Shown here piece by piece: positions 45,706 through 52,275 of a stretch of DNA of 52,275 nucleotides. The position numbers were made by a program, and so were the translations under genes. The stretch is from an uncultured Clostridia bacterium. GTDB lineage: Bacteria; Bacillota; Clostridia; Christensenellales; Aristaeellaceae. The stretch covers positions 1-52,275 of the forward strand of contig CAMNLM010000004.1 of assembly GCA_946543085.1 (NCBI GenBank), in the 5' to 3' direction. Below the pieces are notes generated by a model. That model was not told the DNA's origin. It saw only the letters and a program-made list of their open reading frames with translations, and made no database searches. Each line of letters begins with the position of its first letter. Within the stretch, counting starts at the first letter, position 1.

Positions 45706-46600
45706 ATCGATTCCTCCATGTCTCCCGCACTTCGCCGAGCAGGGCGCGGTAGCGTCCCCAGCGCTTGGGATGTATTTGACCTGCCTTCACCGCGGCGCGC
45801 ACCGCGCAGCCCGGCTCCGTATCGTGATAGCACGGCTGGAAGCGGCATTGCTCCTCCAGCGCCGCAAACTCCGGATAGACCGCCTTGAGCTGCACCGGAT
45901 CCATCACGCCGTCGAATTCCAGCAGCGAGAAGCCCGCCGTGTCCATCACGCGCAGGTCGTCCGTGCAGAGCAGCTCCGCTTTGCGCGTCGTGTTCCTGCC
46001 GCGGCTGATTTTGCGGCTGATCTCCCCGGTCTCCAGGTCTGTGCCGAGCAGGCGGTTGAGCAGGGTGCTCTTGCCGACGCCGCTCTGCCCGGTGAGGCAG
46101 CAGGTCTCGCCGCGCATCAGCGCGCGCACGGCCTCCAGCCCCTCGCCGCTCTCGCTCGAGACCGACAGCACAGGGCAGTCCGCCGAGGCGTATTCCCCGC
46201 GCAGCTGCTCCGCCAGCGCTCCGCCAAGATCGGCCTTGGTCGCCAGCAGCGCCACACGGATGCCCTGCATGCGGCACATCGCCATCATCCTGTCCGTCAG
46301 CACGAGGTCCGGCGCGGGTTCCGGCGCGACCACGATCAGCATCAGCGTCACGTTCGCCACCGGCGGGCGGATGAAGCTGCTCCTGCGCTCGCCGATGTCC
46401 TCCAGCCAGCCGTCCTCCTCCTCGCCCTCTCCCGGCGAGAAGAAGGCCTCGTCGCCCGCCAGCGGTGTGATGCGCCGGTGCCGGAAGTTTTTCTTGCAGC
46501 GGAGGGTGTAAATCTCGCCGTCGTCGCCCAGGATATAGTAAAAGCTGCCGATGCCCTTCAGGATGGTTCCGTGGAGCAGGCATTTCTCTGGCTCTGTCGT
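45698..46600 (-). CDS. rsgA: Ribosome small subunit-dependent GTPase A, probable ACG start
   Basis: Late 30S ribosome assembly GTPase. Seen: about 300 aa if started at ACG 46600. OB-fold part begins about residue 6 (KCLLHGTILKGIGSFYYILG). Circularly permuted GTPase with ATKADL before GQSGVGKSTLLNRL (P-loop) and MDTAGFSLLEF. C-terminal zinc knuckle with Cys-x4-Cys-x-His-x5-Cys in EEQCRFQPCYHDTEPGC. There is no in-frame ATG, GTG or TTG for the OB domain; the first is GTG 46360, after it. A strong AAGGAGG lies 8 nt before ACG 46600, where the gene should start. Either a non-canonical start or a T-to-C change. It follows prkC by 29 bp. Confidence 0.88.
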   Translation of the reverse strand, partial: TTEPEKCLLHGTILKGIGSFYYILGDDGEIYTLRCKKNFRHRRITPLAGDEAFFSPGEGEEEDGWLEDIGERRSSFIRPPVANVTLMLIVVAPEPAPDLVLTDRMMAMCRMQGIRVALLATKADLGGALAEQLRGEYASADCPVLSVSSESGEGLEAVRALMRGETCCLTGQSGVGKSTLLNRLLGTDLETGEISRKISRGRNTTRKAELLCTDDLRVMDTAGFSLLEFDGVMDPVQLKAVYPEFAALEEQCRFQPCYHDTEPGCAVRAAVKAGQIHPKRWGRYRALLGEVRETWRNRYD

Positions 46601-46629
46601 AAGGGTTGCCTCCTTGATCCCGGATTGCG

Positions 46630-48582
46630 TCAGTCGATCCGCACTTCGCTCTGGTATTTGAATTCGTCGTTGATGTACACGCGGTAGGTGTAGGTGCCGC
46701 CCTGGAAGGTGGTCAGCGTGACCTTGGGATGGCGGCTCGCGTCCACGGGGTATTCGCCCGTGAACACGGTGACCTCGCTGTCCGCGATCACCATCGTGAC
46801 GCGCACGGCGGAGAGGGTATCGCTCTGCTGGAGGTCGAGCACGACCTCCGCGGAATGCATCAGCGAGGGCACCTGGTAGACCGTGAGCGAGACGGGCGTC
46901 TGCTGCATCACGGTTTTCCCGGCCTCGACCGACTGGGCGGCCACCCGCCCGTGCAGCGAGGTGTCCTCCGTGCTGACATACTGGACGTTGGCGCTCACGC
47001 TCAGGCCGCCCGCGGCCATCATCTCCTGCGCGTCCTCCAGAAGCTCGCCCACCGTGTTCGGCACCGTGGAAGCGCCGCCGGAGACAGTCACCTGCAGGAG
47101 GTTGACGTCGGAGGTCACGAGCGTGCCGGCTTCCGGCGCCTGCGAGAGGACGAAGCCCTCCTGGACGTCCACCGACACCACGCGCTCGATCACCGTCAGC
47201 ACCAGGTCGGAAGCCTTGGCCGCGGCAATCGCGTCGTTTGTCGTGAGGCCTACCACCGAGGGCACGGTCTTCGTGCTCGGGCCCATGGAGACCGTCAGCA
47301 CGACGGTCGCGCCCTTCTTCAGGGTCATGCCCTCCGCCGGGGCCTGCTGCACCACCGTGCCGTAGGGGTAGTCCGTGTTGACCTCGACGCAGGTCAGGTT
47401 CAGGCCCGCCTTCGCCGCGGCCTTCTCGGCCGCGCTCAGCTCCATGTCCACAAAGTCCGGCACCTCGGTGGAGTTGACGACCCGCTCATAGATCGCGTTG
47501 CCGCCCGCCCAGATGCCATAGAACACGCCCGCCGCCACCAGGAGAGTCGCGGCCCACCAGATGTAGTTGATCTTCCTGCGCTTCCTCCGCGCCTTGCGGA
47601 TCTTCGCGTTCCGCCCGGTGCCGCCGGGCTTCGCGCCGGCGGACTTGGTGTTTCCCGAGGGCTGGGCCATGGTCTGCGCCATCTCCGGGATCGGCTGCAT
47701 GCCGGTCGTCTCCGGCCCCATCGGGGGCATGGCTTCCATGGTGCGCGACTGCATCATGTCGGCGCGGCCGTCGATGGCCATGCGCAGGTCGGCGGCCATG
47801 TCCCTCGCGCTCTGGTAGCGGTATTTCGGGTCCTTGCTCATGGCGACCATGCAGACGTGAATGATGGACGCCGGCACCTCCGGCGCGATGCTCTCGATCG
47901 GCTGGGGCTGGCTGTGGATGTGCTGCATGGCGATGGCGACCTGTGTGTCCCCGTCAAAGGGCACGCGCCCGGTCAGCATCTCGTAGAGCGTGACGCCGAC
48001 GGAATAGATGTCGCTGCGCGCGTCCACGCTCGCGCCGCTCGCCTGCTCCGGGCTGAAATAGTGCACGGAGCCCATCACGATGTCGCCGCGGGTGATCGTG
48101 GAGGAATCCGCCATGCGCGCGATGCCGAAGTCGGCGACCTTGATCAGGCCGTCGGCGTTGACCAGGATATTCTGCGGCTTGATGTCCCGGTGGATGATAC
48201 CGTTGCTGTGCGCGTGCTGCAGGGCGGAGAGGATGCGGATGGTGATCTGGGCGGCAACGTCCGGGCTGATCCGCCCGCGCTCCTGGATCACCTGCTTGAG
48301 CGTCTTGCCCTGCACGTATTCCATCACCAGGTAGCGGTTTTCGCCGTCCATGCCCACGTCCAGCAGATTGACGATGTTGTGGTGAGTCATCTTCGCGGCG
48401 GCTTCGGCCTCGCGCTGGAAGCGGCTGACGTAGTCCGTGTCCTGCGCCAGATCGGGCCGGAGCACCTTCACCGCCACGCTGTGGCCCGTGCGCTGGTCGA
48501 TCGCACGGTAGACGATGGCCATGCCGCCCACGCCGATCTGTTCCACCAGCGTGTAGCGGTCGGCTAAGACTTTTTCACGCAT
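46630..48582 (-). CDS. prkC: Ser/Thr protein kinase with PASTA domains
   Basis: Membrane kinase sensing peptidoglycan fragments; regulates growth, wall synthesis and germination-type processes. Seen: 650 aa. Kinase domain about 1-265: GVGGMAIVYRA, SVAVKVLRP (Lys), IIHRDIKPQNILVN (catalytic Asp), VADFGIARMAD and SVHYFSPEQASG. Membrane helix near 348-368 (WWAATLLVAAGVFYGIWAGG). Three PASTA repeats follow (VPDFVDMELSAAEKAAAKAG; VPSVVGLTTNDAIAAAKASD; VPNTVGELLEDAQEMMAAGG), then a beta-rich C-terminal domain of about 85 residues. The start at 48582 follows GGAGGG and overlaps the prpC stop by 8 bp. Confidence 0.95.
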   Translation of the reverse strand: MREKVLADRYTLVEQIGVGGMAIVYRAIDQRTGHSVAVKVLRPDLAQDTDYVSRFQREAEAAAKMTHHNIVNLLDVGMDGENRYLVMEYVQGKTLKQVIQERGRISPDVAAQITIRILSALQHAHSNGIIHRDIKPQNILVNADGLIKVADFGIARMADSSTITRGDIVMGSVHYFSPEQASGASVDARSDIYSVGVTLYEMLTGRVPFDGDTQVAIAMQHIHSQPQPIESIAPEVPASIIHVCMVAMSKDPKYRYQSARDMAADLRMAIDGRADMMQSRTMEAMPPMGPETTGMQPIPEMAQTMAQPSGNTKSAGAKPGGTGRNAKIRKARRKRRKINYIWWAATLLVAAGVFYGIWAGGNAIYERVVNSTEVPDFVDMELSAAEKAAAKAGLNLTCVEVNTDYPYGTVVQQAPAEGMTLKKGATVVLTVSMGPSTKTVPSVVGLTTNDAIAAAKASDLVLTVIERVVSVDVQEGFVLSQAPEAGTLVTSDVNLLQVTVSGGASTVPNTVGELLEDAQEMMAAGGLSVSANVQYVSTEDTSLHGRVAAQSVEAGKTVMQQTPVSLTVYQVPSLMHSAEVVLDLQQSDTLSAVRVTMVIADSEVTVFTGEYPVDASRHPKVTLTTFQGGTYTYRVYINDEFKYQSEVRID

Positions 48583-49507
48583 GGCAGCCCTCCTGGTCAA
48601 GGAGCAGCACAAGGCTCACGTTGTCCCGTCCGCCCGCGTCGAGCGCGGCGTCCAGCAGCTTCTGCGCCTTGGCGTCCAGGTCGTCCTCCCCGCTGAGGAT
48701 TTCTTTGATCTCCTCATCCGATACCATGCCGTGCAGCCCGTCCGAGCAGATGAGCCAGAGGTCGCCCTTCTCCCGGCGGTAGCGCAGGAGATCCGCGTCC
48801 ACGCCGCGGTCGGTGCCCACGGCGCGGGTGATCACGTTGCGCATGGGATGGACCGCCGCCTGATCCTTCGTCAGGGCCCCGGCGCGCACCATCTCCATCA
48901 CCAGCGAGTGGTCGTCCGTCACCTGCTTCAGCTCGCCCCCGCGCAGGAGGTAGCAGCGGCTGTCCCCCACGTGGGCGATCATCGCGTCCTCATCCCCCAG
49001 CCAGAGCACGGTCAGGGTGGTGCCCATGCCGCGCAGATGCTCGTCCTCCTCGGACTTCAGGTAGACGCGCCGGTTGACCGCTTCGACCCCCGTCTCCAGC
49101 GCGGCGCTGTCCGGTTCCTTGTCCGCGAGCAGGGCGATCAGGCCGTCCCGCACCGTGGCCGAGGCTGTCTCCCCGCCCAGGTGGCCGCCCATGCCGTCCG
49201 CAATGCCCGCCAGGCGGCCGGAGAGAATCACGGCGTCCTGGTTGTTCGCGCGCACCTTGCCCACGTCCGTCCGGCTGGCCGTCACGAAAGGCGCGTCCGG
49301 CTTTTCGCCGGACACGGCCTTCGCGGTCTCCTCCGGCTGAGGCTCCGCGTGCTTTGTCTCCTCCACGGCCGGGGCGTCCGCGCAGTTCTCCCCGCCCGTC
49401 TGCTCCGGCGCGGCGGGCTGTTCAGCCGCCCCGATCGCTTCGTCGGCTTCGCTGAAGGTCTTCATGCGGTCTGAGCTCTCGCGGGTAAAGTGAAAGCGGT
49501 GCTTCAT
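48575..49507 (-). CDS. prpC: PP2C family protein phosphatase
   Basis: Dephosphorylates PrkC and its targets. Seen: 310 aa. The metal-dependent PP2C core begins about residue 78: TDVGKVRANNQDAV, GIADGMGGHLGGETAS (metal Asp), IAHVGDSRCYLLRGGEL, LWLICSDGLHGMVSDEE and GGRDNVSLVLL. Unlike the usual 240-250 aa form it carries an acidic, Pro/Glu-rich extension of about 75 residues. The ATG at 49507 has GGAGAG upstream; an internal ATG at 49465 would shorten but not remove the extension. Overlaps prkC by 8 bp. Confidence 0.93.
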   Translation of the reverse strand: MKHRFHFTRESSDRMKTFSEADEAIGAAEQPAAPEQTGGENCADAPAVEETKHAEPQPEETAKAVSGEKPDAPFVTASRTDVGKVRANNQDAVILSGRLAGIADGMGGHLGGETASATVRDGLIALLADKEPDSAALETGVEAVNRRVYLKSEEDEHLRGMGTTLTVLWLGDEDAMIAHVGDSRCYLLRGGELKQVTDDHSLVMEMVRAGALTKDQAAVHPMRNVITRAVGTDRGVDADLLRYRREKGDLWLICSDGLHGMVSDEEIKEILSGEDDLDAKAQKLLDAALDAGGRDNVSLVLLLDQEGCHA

Positions 49508-49565
49508 ACATCATCTCTCCGGTGTTTCTTTCAGGCTGCCCCGAAGGGCGCAGCCGCTTCATGGA

Positions 49566-50648
49566 TCAGGCTTCTGGTCCGGCGGCGTTTTCTCTCGCCT
49601 GCTCCAGCGTTTTGCGGCGCAGCTGGCCGCATGCGCCCTCGATGTCATCGCCCATCTCGCGGCGGCGCGTGGCGGATATGTGGTGCGCCTCCAGCACGCG
49701 CAGGAAGCGGCGCACAGTCTCCTCGCTCACGCCCTTCAGCCCGCGCTCGGGCACGCTGTTGAGCGGAATCAGATTCACATGGCACTGCATGCCGCGCAGC
49801 AGGCGCGCCAGCTCCTCGGCGTCGCGTTCCGAGCTGTTGAAGCCCTCGGTCATCGCGTACTCGAAGATCACGCGGCGGCCTGTCCGCTCGATATAATAGC
49901 GGCAGGCGCTGAGCACTTCTTCGATGGGGTAGGTGTTGGCGATGGGCATGAGCTGGCGGCGAATGCGGTCGTTCGGGGCGTGCAGGGACACGCACAGCGT
50001 CACGGGCAGGCCCTCCTCCGCGAAGCGCCGCATGCGCGGCACCAGACCGCAGGTGGAGAGACTCACGCCGCGCAGGCTGATCGGCGTGCCGTCCTCCTCG
50101 CGCAGCAGGCGCAGAAAGCGCGTGACCTCGTCGTAGTTGTCCAGCGGCTCGCCGCTCCCCATCAGAACCACGTTGTGCACGCGCTTTTTCTCATCGGGGT
50201 CTCCGCCCTCCTCCTGGGCGAGGTAGCGGTTGGCGGCGATAATCTCACCAAGCATCTCCCCGGCCGTGAGGTTGCGCACACAGCCCTCCAGCGTGCTCGC
50301 GCAGAAGGCGCAGCCCATCCGGCAGCCCACCTGCGTGGAGATGCACAGCGTGTCCCCGTGGTGGTAGCGCATGAGCACGCCCTCGACGCAGTTGCCGTCC
50401 GCCAGGCCAAAGAGGAATTTCACGGTGTCGTCGATGGCGGAGCGCCGGGTCTCAAGGATGTGCACCGGCTGCACGGCCGCCTCCAGGCTCAGCCGCTCGC
50501 GCAGGGCTTTGGGGAGATTCGTCATCTCCTCCCACTCCGCGCCGCGGTGCATCCACTGGAAGATCTGTTTGGCGCGGAAGGCAGGCAGTCCCTGCCCCGC
50601 GCACCAGTCCCTGACCTCGGCGAGCGTCATGCCCGTCAGTTCCGTCAT
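49566..50648 (-). CDS. rlmN: 23S rRNA (adenine-2503-C2)/tRNA methyltransferase RlmN
   Basis: Radical-SAM enzyme methylating A2503 of 23S rRNA (and A37 of some tRNAs). Seen: 360 aa; LPAFRAKQIFQWMHRG, the radical-SAM Cys-x3-Cys-x2-Cys in QVGCRMGCAFCAS, VVLMGSGEPLDNYDEV, SLSTCGLVPRMRRFAEEG and SLHAPNDRIRRQLMP. The late Cys needed for the methyl-Cys mechanism lies in DIEGACGQLRRK, as in true RlmN. GGAGG lies 8 nt before the ATG at 50648, which overlaps the rsmB stop (ATGA). Confidence 0.96.
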   Translation of the reverse strand: MTELTGMTLAEVRDWCAGQGLPAFRAKQIFQWMHRGAEWEEMTNLPKALRERLSLEAAVQPVHILETRRSAIDDTVKFLFGLADGNCVEGVLMRYHHGDTLCISTQVGCRMGCAFCASTLEGCVRNLTAGEMLGEIIAANRYLAQEEGGDPDEKKRVHNVVLMGSGEPLDNYDEVTRFLRLLREEDGTPISLRGVSLSTCGLVPRMRRFAEEGLPVTLCVSLHAPNDRIRRQLMPIANTYPIEEVLSACRYYIERTGRRVIFEYAMTEGFNSSERDAEELARLLRGMQCHVNLIPLNSVPERGLKGVSEETVRRFLRVLEAHHISATRRREMGDDIEGACGQLRRKTLEQARENAAGPEA

Positions 50649-52275
50649 ACCCGTTTCCTCCGCATCCGGCAGATATAGAAGCCGCAGCCGTCCCTGTGGG
50701 GCAGGAGCTGCAGGCCAGTGCCATCGCGCCGCCACTTCTCCGGGAAGCTCTCCGGCATCGGCAGGGCTTCAAATTCCGGATGCGCGGCGAGGAAGGCCGC
50801 CGTCTGCCGCTCGTTCTCGTCCTTGAGCACGGAGCAGGTGGAATAGACAAAGGTGCCGCCGGGCTTCACATAGGCGCTCACGGTTTCCAGAAGCCTTGCC
50901 TGGAGCCGCGCGAGCTCCTGCACGCCCTCCGGCGTCACGCGGTATTTCACGTCGGGCTTCTCCGCCATGTCGCCCGTGCCGCTGCACGGCGCGTCCAGCA
51001 GCACAACGTCCATCGTGCCCTGCAGATCATCGCGGATTGTCAGCGCGTCGCGCGTCATGGGGCGCACGGATTCCAGGCGCAGACGCCTGACCTGGGCCTC
51101 GATCAGCTTCGTGCGGTGCTCATGGAGCTCCCACGCCTGCACGCGGCCTGTGTCGCCCATCATCTCCGCCATCAGGCAGCTCTTGCCGCCCGGAGCCGCG
51201 CAGCAGTCCAGCACGCGCTGGCCGCGCTTCGGGTCCGCCGCCATACATGCGAGGATCGAGCCCTCGCTCTGGATGGAGAAGAGGCCCTGCAGGAAATCCG
51301 CGTCCTGGCCGATATTCAGCATGCCGCGCAGCTGCCAGGTGTGCGGCAGCTCGCCCTTCTGATGCTCCCAGACCTTTTTCTCGAGCAGCTGCTCGAAGGC
51401 CTCGTCGGTCACGCGCAGGCTGTTGGAGCGGATCAGCATCGGCCTGTCGCGCCCCGTGTAGGCCGCGAGCTTTGCCGCCTCGTCCCAGCCCCAGTCGTTC
51501 ACCAAGGTCTCCAGGAGCGGCTGCGGCACGCTCTCGCGCACAGACAGCGCCTGCAGAGGCTCGGTCTCCGGGTCAGGGAAGGTCAGCTCGTCCTTGCGGC
51601 GGATGAGGTTGCGGAGGATGCCGTTGCAGACGCCCGCCAGCCCGTCCAGGCCGATCAGCCGGCACAGCTCCACCGAGGTGTCCGTGGCCGCCATCTCAGG
51701 AATGCGGTCCTCCAGCAGCATCTGGCACGCGCCCAGGCGCAGAACGTTCATCAGCTTAATGTCCGTGTCCGGTTTGGCCATGACCTGCAGCAGCGCGTGG
51801 TCGAGGTAGATCCGGTTGTCCAGCGTGTCGTAGACCAGGCGCGCCGCGAGCCTGCGGTCCGCGGCGGAGAGCGCGCACTTCTGCAGCGCGTCGTCCAGCG
51901 CGAGGGAGGCATAGGCCCCGTTCTCGGTGACGAGGCGGATCACATCCAGCGCAAGTTTGCGCGCCGGGATGCCGTCGGTCGCGCCGGGCCGTTCGGCAGG
52001 CTTCCCATAGGGGCCCTTGCGGACAGGATTTCCACCGGGATGCCGGTCAAAACCACTTTTGCCGTCGCGGTTCCCACGGTAAGGCGCGGAAGGCCCTCCT
52101 GCAACAGGGCGCCCCCCACGATCGGTGCGATCGCCCCCACGGAAGGGTTTCGCGTCCCCACGCGCGGGGCGGTCGCTTCCCGCGGCAGGCCGTCCGTAGG
52201 GGCCGGCGCGGCGCTCGCTCCCACCGGGAGCGCGGGCTGCCCACGATCTGCCCAATGAATCCCCACGGTGCTCCC
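50645..52275 (-). CDS. rsmB: 16S rRNA (cytosine-967-C5)-methyltransferase with Arg/Gly-rich extension (5' end open)
   Basis: Methylates C967 of 16S rRNA. Seen: NusB-like N-terminal RNA-binding domain from ARKLALDVIRLVTENGAYAS (near 51965), VCNGILRNLIRRKDEL, then the SAM-dependent domain with LDCCAAPGGKSCLMAEMMGD, LDAPCSGTGDMAEKPDVKYR (catalytic Cys in PCS) and FVYSTCSVLKDEN. Before the NusB domain at least 100 codons, in frame and without stop to the window edge, encode a low-complexity Arg/Gly/Pro/Asp stretch (for example PYRGNRDGKSGFDRHPGG). No good start codon with a ribosome binding site is seen inside the window, so the true start is probably beyond 52275. Coupled to rlmN. Confidence 0.9.
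   Translation of the reverse strand, partial: EHRGDSLGRSWAARAPGGSERRAGPYGRPAAGSDRPARGDAKPFRGGDRTDRGGRPVAGGPSAPYRGNRDGKSGFDRHPGGNPVRKGPYGKPAERPGATDGIPARKLALDVIRLVTENGAYASLALDDALQKCALSAADRRLAARLVYDTLDNRIYLDHALLQVMAKPDTDIKLMNVLRLGACQMLLEDRIPEMAATDTSVELCRLIGLDGLAGVCNGILRNLIRRKDELTFPDPETEPLQALSVRESVPQPLLETLVNDWGWDEAAKLAAYTGRDRPMLIRSNSLRVTDEAFEQLLEKKVWEHQKGELPHTWQLRGMLNIGQDADFLQGLFSIQSEGSILACMAADPKRGQRVLDCCAAPGGKSCLMAEMMGDTGRVQAWELHEHRTKLIEAQVRRLRLESVRPMTRDALTIRDDLQGTMDVVLLDAPCSGTGDMAEKPDVKYRVTPEGVQELARLQARLLETVSAYVKPGGTFVYSTCSVLKDENERQTAAFLAAHPEFEALPMPESFPEKWRRDGTGLQLLPHRDGCGFYICRMRRKRV

Noticed and set aside
45702-46583. ATG-started frame overlapping rsgA that could have been taken as the gene
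   Set aside because: Its translation is Arg/Gly/Ala low complexity; the RsgA motifs lie in the neighbouring frame, which lacks a standard start.

Overview
The window looks like a chromosomal segment of a high-GC Clostridia-type Firmicute, probably an uncultured gut or anaerobic lineage. The evidence is Gram-positive style signal peptides on the binding proteins, AGGAGG-type ribosome binding sites, and the conserved rsmB-rlmN-prpC-prkC-rsgA-rpe block at the right end. No rRNA, tRNA, CRISPR array, insertion sequence or phage gene was found.

Layout. (1) 1-10036: a carbohydrate locus with a LacI regulator facing an ABC importer (binding protein and two permeases, no ATPase), followed by a heparinase II/III-like lyase, a DUF2264 protein, a GH88 unsaturated glucuronyl hydrolase and an uncharacterised beta-rich protein. 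It reads as import and intracellular breakdown of a uronic-acid oligosaccharide. (2) 10107-12652: small accessory genes, including a YunG-like/GNAT fusion and a DEDDh exonuclease. (3) 13100-22065, minus strand: a seven-gene catabolic operon (cysteine-desulfidase-like lyase, DapA-family lyase, CoA-disulfide-reductase-like flavoprotein, PPC-domain protein, TAXI binding protein, fused TRAP permease, small NAD-binding dehydrogenase). It is preceded by a Crp-family regulator gene, a near-consensus promoter and a perfect palindrome that is probably the regulator's site. This is the best candidate for an undescribed pathway. (4) 22201-25337: nagB, a FUSC membrane protein with a degenerate HAD-like C-terminus, and a molybdenum pair (MoaE-like, Mop/TOBE). 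(5) 25609-30026: a YdcF-type protein and a corrinoid ABC importer (btuFCD-like) behind a cobalamin riboswitch with its own promoter and terminator. (6) 29983-34163: a GH36 alpha-galactosidase with its AraC regulator, flanked by a truncated glycosidase-like gene and by a scar joining a 5'-truncated sugar permease to a 5'-truncated nitroreductase. (7) 34279-37215: SDR, NTF2-like, flavodoxin and LysR genes. (8) 37760-44739: a TauE-kinase fusion, a decayed LacI pseudogene, small membrane, envelope and YdcF proteins, DUF5655, a PG-binding protein and a serine hydrolase. (9) 45067-52275: housekeeping cluster rpe, rsgA, prkC, prpC, rlmN, rsmB (rsmB open at the window edge).

Several genes depart from the usual form: rsgA has no ATG/GTG/TTG start for its OB domain but an ACG behind a good ribosome binding site; the MoaE-like gene lacks a start for its expected N-terminus; rsmB carries a long Arg/Gly-rich extension; prpC has an acidic extension. 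In all three transport operons a strong hairpin lies directly after the binding-protein gene and before the permease gene. Family assignments come from reading motifs by eye, without database searches.
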